A DNA stretch of 64,000 nucleotides, from the NCBI RefSeq assembly GCF_036178845.1, contig NZ_CP108070.1, positions 11,842,001-11,906,000 on the forward strand. The letters are read 5' to 3'. The DNA comes from Streptomyces sp. NBC_00271 (GTDB lineage: Bacteria; Actinomycetota; Actinomycetes; Streptomycetales; Streptomycetaceae). Positions 8,615 to 16,311 of the stretch are shown here, one piece after another (position 1 is the first letter of the stretch; the number at the start of each line of letters is the position of its first letter). The notes below the pieces were generated by a model. That model was given only the letters and a program-made list of their open reading frames with translations, ran no database searches and was not told where the DNA came from. Made by a program: the position numbers and the translations under genes.

Positions 8615-8679
8615 GAACCAATGGTCCGTTTTGCCGGACCACTGATCCGAATATATGGACCACTGATCCGAATGGTCAA
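8615..8679. promoter_or_regulatory. TetR operator array 2 with leftward promoter
   Basis: Sites lie at 8615-8627 (degenerate, GAACCAATGGTCC), 8636-8648 and 8657-8669 (both GGACCACTGATCC), again at 21-bp steps. On the minus strand TTGACC (8674-8679), an 18-base spacer and TATATT (8650-8655) form a promoter aimed at the glyoxalase-fold gene, overlapping the third site. The geometry equals that of array 3. Confidence 0.8.
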
Positions 8680-8688
8680 GAGGGGGAG

Positions 8689-8937
8689 ATGTGGGCTGAT
8701 GCATGAGCGGGGCGTCGATGTGTCGCTGCGCGAGATCGCGCGCAAGGCGGAGGCCGGACTCGAGACGCTGCTGCGTCACGGTGCGCGACTCCTTGCCCGC
8801 GCCTGGGGCGCGGTCATGGCGCGGATTGATGGCGCCGACTTGTTTGCACTGTCGGCGACGCTTCGCTCGGCTCGGCGATCAGCGCTCGCTCGTACCATGC
8901 GCCGACCGCCTCTTCGGGGTCCCGTCGGCTCGCGGTA
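8689..8937 (+). pseudogene. Decayed tetR copy 2
   Basis: This is a fossil of the repressor at 4028-4594. The ATGTGGGCTGATGC start matches the intact N-terminus, then about 15 codons are missing. GVDVSLREIARKAEAGLETL matches the recognition-helix region, the ligand-domain half is deleted and the reading resumes at GARLLARA. A frameshift follows, after which RLGDQRSLVPCADRLFGV matches the intact C-terminus in another frame. It cannot make a functional repressor, yet its operator array is preserved. Confidence 0.8.
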
Positions 8938-9240
8938 GCTGCTGAGTCGACCCGGGCCGGCGAGAAGCAGGGAGCGAACAAGGTGCCCTGGGTCTCGAAC
9001 TGTTCGTGCGCGCCGCCATCGTCAGCCGATTCGCGGCGATCGCGGTCCGCTCCCGGGGGGGCTCGATGCCGGCACCCTTTGACCGTCTTGGCGAACGCGG
9101 CCTCGAACCGCTCCCGTCGAGCGTGCGGCCCAGTTTGTCGGTCTGCGAGCGAGACGGTTTCGTCTGCAGGCTTGAGGGTGACGCTCCCCGTCGGGCCCGG
9201 ACGCTCCTTGCGGTCGTCGGAATCTCGCTCGCGCCAGGCC

Positions 9241-9408
9241 TCAGGCCTTCGAAGTGACGCCCACGCGTGCTGAGTTGGAGCAGCCTCGCGAGCCTGACGT
9301 CGGCCCTGCGCGCGATGTCGCGCCGTGAATGTCGACGCCCTGCTCGCTGATGGCGGTCCCCGCTGCGGCGAACAGGTGGTCGGGGTCCGTCCTGGCGTCG
9401 GCCCGCGT
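9241..9408 (-). pseudogene. Decayed tetR copy 3 (N-terminal part)
   Basis: Reading leftward from 9408 the start codon has become ACG, followed by RADARTDPDHLFAAAGTAI and SEQGVDI, matching the intact TetR N-terminus. A frameshift splits the next part (RRDIARRADVRLARLL) into another frame and the ligand-binding domain is absent. The sequence further left (9006-9240) matches the region downstream of the intact tetR. Confidence 0.8.
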
Positions 9409-9418
9409 CTGCCCCCTC

Positions 9419-9483
9419 TTGACTATTCGGATCAGTGGTCCATATATTCGGATCAGTGGTCCGGAAAAGTGGATCACTGATTC
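9419..9483. promoter_or_regulatory. TetR operator array 3 with rightward promoter
   Basis: Sites lie at 9429-9441 and 9450-9462 (both GGATCAGTGGTCC) and 9471-9483 (GGATCACTGATTC), with 21-bp steps. TTGACT (9419-9424), an 18-base spacer and TATATT (9443-9448) form a rightward promoter straddling the first site and driving the quinone oxidoreductase gene. Confidence 0.85.
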
Positions 9484-9521
9484 ACTTCATTTGTCCCCGC
9501 GAGAGACGCAGGAAGAGCGCT

Positions 9522-10535
9522 GTGCCAAGACAGACCATGAAAGCGATCCGGCTGCACGAGTTCGGCGGCCCTGAGGTGCTGCGCTACGAGGAGGTGCCGG
9601 TTCCTGTGCCGGGGTCGGGTGAGGTGCTCGTGCGCGTGCACGCGGTCGGCATCAACCCTCCTGACCGGTATGCACGCGAGGGGATGCCCGACATACCTCC
9701 CGAGATCAGGCCCGAGTTCCAGCTCCCCCTGATTCCGGGGACCGACGTCTCAGGCGTCGTGGAAGCCGTCGCCGCCGACGTCAACGGCTTCGCGGTCGGA
9801 GACGAGGTGATCGGCCTTCTGCGTTTTCCCACCCTTCTCCAGAGCAGCGCGTACGCCGAGTACGTCACCGCGCCGGCGTCCGACCTCGCCCGCAAGCTGA
9901 CCGGCATCGACCACGTGCGCGCCGCCGCCCTGGTCATGTCGGGATTGACGGCGTGGCAGTTCCTGATCGAGCTCGGGCACGATCATCCCTCGCCGTTCCA
10001 GGAGGCCCAGCACCGCCCGATGGCACTCGGCAGCAAGAGCACGGTGCTCATCAACGGCGCTGCCGGTGGCGTGGGGCACCTCGCTCTCCAGCTGGCCAAG
10101 TGGAAGGGGGCCCGCGTCATCGCCGTGGCCTCCGGCGCTAACGAGACGTTCCTGCGCGAGCTCGGCGCCGACGAGTTCATCGACTACACCAAGGAGCGGC
10201 CCGAGGAGGTTGTTCGTGACGTCGACCTGGTCCTGGACACCGTCGGGGGTCCCGACAGCAGGCGCTTTTTGCGCACCCTTAAGCGCGGCGGGTTCCTCTA
10301 CCCGGTGTACTTCGGCCAGTTCGACGACGAGGAGAACGCGAAACTGGGTGTCACGGTCACGGCCGTGTCGGTTCGCTCGAGCGGCGCGCAGCTCGCCGAA
10401 CTGCAGAGCTTGGTCGACGCGGGGAAGATTCGCGTCGCGATCGACAGCATGTTCCCGCTCGCGGATGCCAGGGCGGCGCACGAGCGCGTCGCCCGGGGGC
10501 ACATCCGGGGCAAGGTTGTGCTCACGGTCGCTTAG
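9522..10535 (+). CDS. Zinc-independent quinone/zeta-crystallin-type oxidoreductase
   Basis: This 337-residue medium-chain dehydrogenase/reductase of the quinone oxidoreductase type has a GroES-like N-terminal domain (MKAIRLHEFGGPEVLRYEEV, then GVNPPD-like HAVGINPPDRYAR and PGTDVSGVVEAVA) and an NADPH-binding Rossmann domain (VLINGAAGGVGHLALQLAKW). The zinc ligands of alcohol dehydrogenases are absent. GTG at 9522 is chosen because GGAAGA lies six bases upstream. The alternative ATG at 9537 has no ribosome site. It lies behind TetR operator array 3 and probably reduces quinones or reactive carbonyls when the repressor is released. Confidence 0.9.
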   Translation: MPRQTMKAIRLHEFGGPEVLRYEEVPVPVPGSGEVLVRVHAVGINPPDRYAREGMPDIPPEIRPEFQLPLIPGTDVSGVVEAVAADVNGFAVGDEVIGLLRFPTLLQSSAYAEYVTAPASDLARKLTGIDHVRAAALVMSGLTAWQFLIELGHDHPSPFQEAQHRPMALGSKSTVLINGAAGGVGHLALQLAKWKGARVIAVASGANETFLRELGADEFIDYTKERPEEVVRDVDLVLDTVGGPDSRRFLRTLKRGGFLYPVYFGQFDDEENAKLGVTVTAVSVRSSGAQLAELQSLVDAGKIRVAIDSMFPLADARAAHERVARGHIRGKVVLTVA

Positions 10536-11009
10536 GGACGAGCCGAGAGGTGGCGGCGTTGGCGGCGCCCGCCTCGTGGAAGAGCCGGAAGGGCAGCTGT
10601 GCGACTGGCACCGGCCGCGCGATCTGCTGCCCGACGGGTTCGAGACCGTCCTCGGCGCCGACAGCGCCCTGCACGAGACCGTCGACCGCATCATGTTCGA
10701 CACCGGCCTTGCCACCTGCCCGCACTGGACCGCTGAGAGGACCGGCCGGCTCCGTGTGCCGCCCGCTGATGGGCTGGCGGAGCAGGTCCGTACGGCTCCA
10801 GGCCCTGGCCCTGGTGCTGATAGCCGTCATGACAGCCCGCACGGCAGGCAGGGGACAACCTCGCCAGTGGCGGTGAGCCGGCCGCCTCGGAGAGGCTACC
10901 GGCTGGGCGGCGGGGCCCGGCTGCGGGCCAGGGCTGCACGGGATCGGCCGCACCGCGAGCGGTGCGGGGTGCGGCGCGACATGCACTGCGTGGCGGCCAG
11001 GAGGACATC
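10536..11009. other. Intergenic with a protein-like scrap
   Basis: A plus-strand stretch at about 10575-10730 reads EEPEGQLCDWHRPRDLLPDG and then FETVLGADSALHETVDRIMF, which looks like genuine protein but has no start or intact end. It is probably the remnant of a lost gene of unknown family. The last 40 bases hold the ribosome site of the DUF190 gene. Confidence 0.35.
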
Positions 11010-11372
11010 ATGAGGCTAATTGACAGGGCCCTGCGGCTGACGGTGTTCATCGAGGAATCCGACACCTGGGGGCACAGGCCGCTGGTTGCGGAGATCGTGC
11101 ACCGGGCCCACCAGGCCGGACTGGCCGGCGCGTCCGTCTTCCGCGGGTCCGTCTTCCGCGGAGTGGAGGGCTACGGGGCATCCACGGTCATCCACGGCTA
11201 CCGGCTGTGGTCGGTCAAGCAGGATCTGCCGCTCGCGATCGTCATCGTCGACGAAGAGGAACGCATCCGGTGCTTCCTGCCCACGCTGAAGGAACTGGTC
11301 ACCGAGGGCCTGGTGATCGTCGAAGAGGTCGAGGTGGGCCGCATCGGCCAGACGCACGCCGACGCCGTCTGA
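11010..11372 (+). CDS. DUF190 protein (copy 1)
   Basis: This 120-residue DUF190 (PII-like ferredoxin-fold) protein begins [20 protein letters not shown] and has a [20 protein letters not shown] helix, the FRGVEG(Y/F)GAS loop and a [13 protein letters not shown] strand. AGGAGG sits five bases before the ATG. DUF190 members are repeatedly found beside crcB fluoride-channel genes and are thought to be regulatory or accessory proteins. This one carries a 15-bp tandem duplication that doubles SVFRG in the conserved loop, possibly altering function. It is the only plus-strand member of the cluster and converges on crcB. Confidence 0.85.
   Translation: MRLIDRALRLTVFIEESDTWGHRPLVAEIVHRAHQAGLAGASVFRGSVFRGVEGYGASTVIHGYRLWSVKQDLPLAIVIVDEEERIRCFLPTLKELVTEGLVIVEEVEVGRIGQTHADAV
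11133..11162 (+). repeat. 15-bp in-frame tandem duplication in DUF190 copy 1
   Basis: TCCGTCTTCCGCGG plus one base occurs twice in a row (11133-11147 and 11148-11162) and adds a second SVFRG to the conserved loop. The other copies at 11806 and 13107 have a single SVFRG. Confidence 0.9.
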
Positions 11373-11434
11373 CGCGGGCGGCGCTGCCGGAGCGAACGGT
11401 GGCCCTAGCGGTGTCCGGATGGTGAGGGCGGGGC

Positions 11435-11809
11435 CTATCCGAACACCGCCTTGGCCACGGCCAAGCCGATGAACACCGCTCCGAGCCCGGCGATGACCGA
11501 AGCCGCCACGTTGGCGAACGCCAGGAACCTCGCGCCAGCCGCGGCCAGGCTCAGCGTTTCGTAGGAGAACGTCGAGTACGTGGTCAGCGCCCCGCACAGC
11601 CCCGTCCCCAGGAACAGCTGCACGTCCTTCGACGCGGCGCCGGACAGCGCCGCCCCCGTCAGCACGCCGAGGATCACCGAGCCGGTGATGTTGGCGGCGA
11701 AGGTGCCCCAGGGGAAGACCGTGTCGTGGCGCGCCTGGACCGCCCGGTCGGTCAGGTACCGCAGCGGGGCCCCGATGGCGCCGCCCAGCAGCACCAGCAG
11801 GAGCCTCAT
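11435..11809 (-). CDS. crcB: Fluoride channel subunit FluC/CrcB (copy 1)
   Basis: The protein has 124 residues and four predicted membrane helices. Signature motifs are [13 protein letters not shown] in helix 1, NITGSVILG in helix 2 and [14 protein letters not shown] in helix 3 (the Na+/fluoride-pore region). FluC forms a dual-topology dimer that lets fluoride leave the cytoplasm. Its ATG overlaps the stop of the DUF190 gene 11806-12153 by four bases (ATGA), so it is translationally coupled as the last gene of a crcB-DUF190-crcB operon. Paired, oppositely oriented crcB genes are known to form heterodimers, which may apply here with 12153-12680. Confidence 0.92.
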   Translation of the reverse strand: MRLLLVLLGGAIGAPLRYLTDRAVQARHDTVFPWGTFAANITGSVILGVLTGAALSGAASKDVQLFLGTGLCGALTTYSTFSYETLSLAAAGARFLAFANVAASVIAGLGAVFIGLAVAKAVFG

Positions 11810-12153
11810 CGGCTCACGGCCTCCCGTCCCACGTAGTGCACCACCTGAACCTCCTCCAGGGTCACCAGGCCTTCGATGGCCAGTTCGTCCAGCTGTGGCA
11901 GGAAGGAACGGATCCGGTCTTCCTCGTCCACGATGACAACCGCGGTCGGCAGGTCGTCCGCCATCGACAGCAACCGGGTGGTGTGCACGATCGAGGACGC
12001 CCCGAACCCCTCCACCCCGCGGAAGACCGACGCCCCGGCCAGTCCCGCCGCGTGAGCACGATGCACGATCTCGGTGTAAAGCGGCTTGTGGTGCCAGGTG
12101 TCTGTGTCGTCCACGAAGACCGTCATGCGCAACGCGCGACCAGTGAGCTTCAT
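11806..12153 (-). CDS. DUF190 protein (copy 2), between two crcB genes
   Basis: This 115-residue DUF190 protein runs from [20 protein letters not shown] through [20 protein letters not shown] and [20 protein letters not shown] to [13 protein letters not shown]. Start and stop both overlap neighbours: TAATG with the upstream crcB and ATGA with the downstream crcB. This fixes the ATG at 12153 and shows tight coupling. The position between two channel genes supports a role in controlling fluoride export. Confidence 0.9.
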   Translation of the reverse strand: MKLTGRALRMTVFVDDTDTWHHKPLYTEIVHRAHAAGLAGASVFRGVEGFGASSIVHTTRLLSMADDLPTAVVIVDEEDRIRSFLPQLDELAIEGLVTLEEVQVVHYVGREAVSR

Positions 12154-12680
12154 TACTGCATCCTTCCGGCTAGGGCGCGGCGCCCGGCCGCCACGCCGAT
12201 CGTCACCGCAACCATCGCGGCCACGACGGTCACCGCCAGGTAGGCCAGCGCAATACCGGCCCGCTCCTGTGCGACCAGGCGCTCGATGTCGGCGCAGTAC
12301 GTGGAGAAGGTGGTGAAGCCGCCCAGCACCCCGGTGCCGAAGAACGGCCGCAACAGATGGTGCGGCGACCACACCTCGGTGACCGCCACCAGAAACACGC
12401 CGATGATCAGGCAGCCAACGGCATTGATCCCCAGCGTTGTCCACGGAAACGCGCTGCTGCCGGTGGGCCACAGCTGCCCCGCCTCGTAGCGGGCGCCCGC
12501 CCCTACCGCCCCACCGACGGCGATCACAGAGAGCACCGCGAACTCCCGGCGGCGCGCTGCACGCCGCAGCTGCGCCTCCTCGCCTGCCGTAGCCCGCTCG
12601 GCCGGCCCGGCAACCGTCCTCAGCCCTCCGGCCACACTCCTCAAACCGCTACGTCCCGCGCGCCTCTGCACACCGACCAC
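12153..12680 (-). CDS. crcB: Fluoride channel subunit FluC/CrcB (copy 2)
   Basis: The C-terminal ~125 residues carry the CrcB fold: [32 protein letters not shown] and [20 protein letters not shown], with four membrane helices. An N-terminal extension of about 45 Arg/Ala-rich residues precedes them. The GTG at 12680 is a guess and a later start is possible. It is the first gene of the coupled crcB-DUF190-crcB unit. The helix-3 motif keeps the TTFST pore segment, so it is likely functional. Confidence 0.85.
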   Translation of the reverse strand: MVGVQRRAGRSGLRSVAGGLRTVAGPAERATAGEEAQLRRAARRREFAVLSVIAVGGAVGAGARYEAGQLWPTGSSAFPWTTLGINAVGCLIIGVFLVAVTEVWSPHHLLRPFFGTGVLGGFTTFSTYCADIERLVAQERAGIALAYLAVTVVAAMVAVTIGVAAGRRALAGRMQ

Positions 12681-13106
12681 CGTGCACCCGTCCCTGCTCC
12701 AGGTGAGCAAGGACCGTCGTCGCGTCACTGCCGCCCTTCGGGCACCATCTCCTGCGACCCCACCGATGCCGTACGACCACCCTAAACCTCGCTCCTGGGG
12801 ATGCGCGGCATCATGCCCACCCGCACTCCCGTCTCGCAAACAACGAAGAGCGGGACGGTCACACCCCAAAGCTCACTCAGCGGCAACAAGACCTGGGACA
12901 GGACAGGCCGGTGATCTCACCGGGAATTACCTATCTGCTGGTCGCCCTGCCGCCCGGGAGGGAAATTCGAACGGGACGGGACACCCCCGTGGAGAGCGCG
13001 GACCGCTCCAGCCGACGTATGCGACGTCCTCGACCCGGTCGTCCAGCTCTTCGATCCGACTACGCCGGGCCGGAGTCCCGTGCCAGAAAGACCATGAGGA
13101 CGGGCA
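12681..13106. other. Intergenic, probable promoter region of the crcB operon
   Basis: No supported gene lies in this stretch. It should hold the leftward promoter of the crcB-DUF190-crcB unit and the end of the DUF190 gene at 13107. No fluoride riboswitch fold could be recognised by eye. Confidence 0.35.
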
Positions 13107-13535
13107 TCAGCGCATCTCCTCTCCGGCGGCAGGGCGAGGCACGCCGGTGAGATGGCAGACCGCCTGCAGCGGCTCCAGGGTGACCAGCGCCTCGGGGGCG
13201 ACGTCGCGGACCTGTGGGAGGAAGGCACGCACGCGGTCCTCCTCGTCGATAACCACAATGGTCAGGGGGAGGTCTTCGGCGAGGTCGAGCAGGCGGGTGG
13301 TGTGCACGAGCGAGGAGGCACCGAAGCCCTCGAAGCCGCGGAAGACGCTGGCGCCGGCGAGCCCGGCGCGGTGCGCGCGGTGGAAGATTTCGGTGTAGGC
13401 CGGCTTGTGGTGGTACTGGTCCCACTCGCCGAGGTAGACGGTCATGCGCAGGACCGGGCCTTTGAGGGGCGCACGGGGCGCGCGCGGAGGGAGGTCGTCG
13501 TCCCCGTGGTGGTGCCGGGGAAGGTGCGGGGTCAT
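13107..13535 (-). CDS. DUF190 protein (copy 3)
   Basis: This 142-residue protein has a His/Pro/Arg-rich N-terminal extension ([20 protein letters not shown]) before the DUF190 core: [40 protein letters not shown], then [23 protein letters not shown] at 13535 has AGGAAG seven bases upstream. It sits 61 bases downstream of the fourth copy in the same direction, probably one transcript. Confidence 0.88.
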   Translation of the reverse strand: MTPHLPRHHHGDDDLPPRAPRAPLKGPVLRMTVYLGEWDQYHHKPAYTEIFHRAHRAGLAGASVFRGFEGFGASSLVHTTRLLDLAEDLPLTIVVIDEEDRVRAFLPQVRDVAPEALVTLEPLQAVCHLTGVPRPAAGEEMR

Positions 13536-13596
13536 CGCAAGCTTCCTTTCCGGGGAGGATCGCCGGGATGGGGCGGATGGCCGCAGGCGGGGGCGT

Positions 13597-13953
13597 TCAC
13601 CACTCGTGCGCATCGCAGCTGGCCCCGGCGGAGATATCGACGACCTCGACGGGTTGGAGGGTCGCCAGCAGAACCGCCTGCATACGGTCCAGGCGGGTCA
13701 AGAAGGCCTGCAGGACGACCATGTCGTCGGCGAGGACGATCTCGGCTGGCAGATGCTGAACAAGCGGGAGCACACTCTGCCTGCGTACGGTGCCGGCATC
13801 GCCGAACCCTGCAATACCACGGCGCACGCTTGCCCCCCGCAGCTTGCCTTCCCACGCACGGAGCACGACCTCCTCGACCAGCGACCGACCCCGCCACTGC
13901 CGCGCTTCATCGAGGTAGATCGTCAGCCGGCCCCAGCCAGCCGATGAGGACAT
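13597..13953 (-). CDS. Divergent DUF190-like protein (copy 4)
   Basis: This 118-residue protein keeps the DUF190 layout but has diverged: [40 protein letters not shown], then [19 protein letters not shown]. The VDEEDRI strand of the other copies is replaced by LADDMVV. GGGAGGAGG lies five bases before the ATG, so it is expressed well. It begins the two-gene leftward run with 13107-13535. Confidence 0.75.
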   Translation of the reverse strand: MSSSAGWGRLTIYLDEARQWRGRSLVEEVVLRAWEGKLRGASVRRGIAGFGDAGTVRRQSVLPLVQHLPAEIVLADDMVVLQAFLTRLDRMQAVLLATLQPVEVVDISAGASCDAHEW

Positions 13954-14103
13954 CACGCCTCCTCCCTTCGGCAGAGCGGGACACGCCTGTGGCTCCAGGC
14001 GCGGGAGAGGCCCACTCCCAGGGTGCACCGGGTACGTCCCGGGGTGCCATTGCGGTGGGGGAGACGTTCCTCCATGCGTCACCGCCCCCGCTCGGCTGGA
14101 CCT

Positions 14104-14905
14104 GACTCCCAAGCCCGGCACCGGCCCGGACGCCGCGATCCTCGGCGACCTCACCGGCGCCCTGGCGGTAGAGCTGGGCCACACGCGTACTCTTGCACCG
14201 CCTCAAGCCCGAGGGCGCGAACTCATCGCCCGAGCCGAACGCGAAGGGCTCTCCTATGCGGGCTTTCTCGCCGAGTAGCTGATGGCCGAGTGCGAGGACC
14301 GCGACCGCCGCCGGGCCGAACGCCGCATCCGGGCCGCCCACTTCCCGCGCGAGAAGTCCCTGCGTGACTTCGACTACCGCGCCAACCCCAACGTCGACCC
14401 GGCGGTGATCCACTCCCTGGCCACCTGCGACTGGATCACCAAGGGCTACCCGCTGTGTCTGATCGGGGACTCCGGCACCGGCAAGTCCCACCTGCTGATC
14501 GGCCTGGGCACCGCGGCCGCGATGGCCGGCTACCGCGTCCGCTACACCACCGCCGCCGCCCTGGTGAACGAGCTGGTCGAAGCGGCCGACGACAAGCAGC
14601 TGGGCAAGACCATCGCCCGCTACGGACGCGTCGACCTCCTGGAGATCGACGAGCTCGGCTATCTCGAACTTGACCGTCGCGGCGCAGAGATGCTCTTCCA
14701 GGTTCTGACGGAGCGTGAGGAGAAGAACAGCATCGCGATTGCCTCCAACGAGGCGTTCACGGGCTGGTCCAAGACCTTTACTGATCCGCGGCTTTGCGCG
14801 GCGATCGTGGACCGGCTCACCTTCAATGCCAGCCTCATCGAGACCGGCACCGAGTCCTATCGCCTGGCTCGCACCAGGGCGAACAAAGCCGACGGGACCA
14901 AGTGA
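14104..14905 (+). pseudogene. istB-type ATPase of an IS21-family element, broken
   Basis: The main part (14282-14905) is an IstB AAA+ ATPase with Walker A GDSGTGKSH, Walker B LLEIDELGYL and the DRLTFNASLIETGTESYRL tail. Upstream, in pieces, is the IstB N-terminal domain. DLTGALAVEL is followed by a frameshift, then RELIARAEREGLSYAGFLAE leads in frame to a TAG at 14276-14278 just before the ATG used by the remainder. No istA transposase and no clear terminal repeats are nearby, so this is an immobile remnant. Confidence 0.8.
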
Positions 14906-14934
14906 TCGCCTGTGATCAGCAGGGACGAGGGGCC

Positions 14935-15372
14935 CTAAGCAGCCGTGATCGCGGCGAGCAGTCCCTCGGCTGCGTCGAAGGCGATCGCCCCGTCGAGCGG
15001 ATTGGAGTAGATGCGCGACCAGGTGATCAGTCCGTCCCGGATGCGGGCGAACATCACCATGTCGAAGGCGAACTGCTTCCCGGTGGCCAGGACGCGGCCG
15101 TGGAGGCGGTAGTCGGCGACGACGAGTTCGGGATCGGTCGTCTCGTGCACCTGGACGTGGTCCACGGCCGTGAACTTCTGCAGCTTCGCCCCTTCGTGAA
15201 GGTGGGCCCGGAAGGCGTCCCGTCCCGGCTCCTGCACGGGTGCGCCCGGCGGCAGGTAGGGCATCTCGAAGACGGCGTCCGTGGTGAACAGGTCGGCCAT
15301 CGCCTCGCTGGGGCCGTCGGCGGTCAGACGGAGGAAATGCTGGAGGACTTCACACGGTGCTGCAGTGGTCAT
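14935..15372 (-). CDS. SnoaL-like/NTF2-fold protein
   Basis: This 145-residue cone-shaped NTF2/SnoaL-fold protein includes EVLQHFLRLTADGPSEAMAD, LFTTDAVFEMPYLPPG and FAFDMVMFARIRDGLITWSR. These proteins act as ketosteroid-isomerase-like enzymes or binding proteins, and the substrate is unknown. ATG at 15372 has GAGGAG seven bases upstream. It is transcribed divergently from a TetR gene (15482-16078), and the 109-base gap between them holds two GGGGC-N4-GCCCC inverted repeats, so the TetR probably represses it. Confidence 0.85.
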   Translation of the reverse strand: MTTAAPCEVLQHFLRLTADGPSEAMADLFTTDAVFEMPYLPPGAPVQEPGRDAFRAHLHEGAKLQKFTAVDHVQVHETTDPELVVADYRLHGRVLATGKQFAFDMVMFARIRDGLITWSRIYSNPLDGAIAFDAAEGLLAAITAA

Positions 15373-15391
15373 GGGACACTCCTCTCGACGC

Positions 15392-15444
15392 AACCGGGGC
15401 GATGGCCCCGGTTACGTGATTGAATATACGGGGCGCAGGCCCCG
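15392..15444. promoter_or_regulatory. Two inverted repeats between SnoaL and TetR genes
   Basis: AACCGGGGC-GATG-GCCCCGGTT (15392-15413) is perfect. CGGGGC-GCAG-GCCCCG (15429-15444) is flanked by A/T-rich arms that are partly symmetric. They share the GGGGC-N4-GCCCC core and lie 34 bp apart between divergent genes, so they are probable operators of the TetR at 15482. Confidence 0.6.
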
Positions 15445-15481
15445 CTTATCAATACTCCAAACCCCCGTCCCTGGAGGGCAC

Positions 15482-16078
15482 TTGACCACCGAGCGACAGC
15501 GCCCCTTGCGCGCAGACGCACGCCGCAACCGGGAGCGCATCCTGCAAACGGCCCGCACAGCCTTCGCCGCCGAGGGCCTCGCGGTCCCGCTGGACGAAAT
15601 CGCCCGGCGGGCCGGGGTCGGGCCGGGCACAGTCCACCGCCACTTCCCCACCAAGGAGGTGCTGTTCGAAGCGGTCGTGCGCGAGCACCTGGAGCAGCTG
15701 ACGCTCGACGCCCGCGCCACCCTGGCCGAGGCAGAGGCCGGGCCGGCGTTCTTCGCCTTCCTCGCCCGGATGACCGCCGAGGCCGATGCGAAGCAGGACC
15801 TGACCGAGGCCATCACGGCGGCGGGCGCCCCCATGGGCGTCGAGGCCGAGGAACTGGCGGCACAGCTGCGCGAGTTGTTCGGCACGCTCCTCTCCCGCGC
15901 CCAGCAGGCCGGGGCGGTGCGCGACGACGTGGACGCAGCAGACGTGCAGGCCATCGTCGTGGCCGCACTGACGGCCGGCCGCCGACGCGGCACGAGTGAG
16001 AGGCCCGGGAGGCTGGCAGAGGTCGTCTTCGACTGCCTGCTCCCACGCCACACCCACGCCGACGGGAATACGGCATGA
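15482..16078 (+). CDS. TetR-family repressor
   Basis: This 198-residue TetR regulator has the helix-turn-helix RILQTARTAFAAEGLAVPLD, EIARRAGVGPGTVHRHFPTK and a helical C-terminal domain containing LAEAEAGPAFFAFLARMTAE. The TTG at 15482, five bases after GGAGGG, fits best. The longer upstream frame would cover the divergent promoter. It belongs to the subgroup with a GTVHRHFPTKE recognition helix that often controls a divergently transcribed enzyme, here the SnoaL-like gene. Confidence 0.88.
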   Translation: MTTERQRPLRADARRNRERILQTARTAFAAEGLAVPLDEIARRAGVGPGTVHRHFPTKEVLFEAVVREHLEQLTLDARATLAEAEAGPAFFAFLARMTAEADAKQDLTEAITAAGAPMGVEAEELAAQLRELFGTLLSRAQQAGAVRDDVDAADVQAIVVAALTAGRRRGTSERPGRLAEVVFDCLLPRHTHADGNTA

Positions 16079-16311
16079 CGCGCTCGCTCGACGCGCCGAA
16101 GATCACCGCCCGCGCTGAAATCCGACCAGGCGCTCGCCGCTCCGCACCTTTGTCAGCGGTGGTCCCAAATCAAGCCGCCCACCGGGGCCACCACACAGCG
16201 CCCAATCTTCACGAATCATCCGCGAACCGGGGCCAGTTCAACTCGCCTCGGTGGGGCCGATAGCGGACGCCCTAGCCAGGTCGCGGGCTGCCGCGAGCGC
16301 TCGACTCCTTC

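Noticed and set aside
12681..13106. Fluoride riboswitch before crcB
   Set aside because: No convincing pseudoknot with the conserved motif could be drawn by eye.
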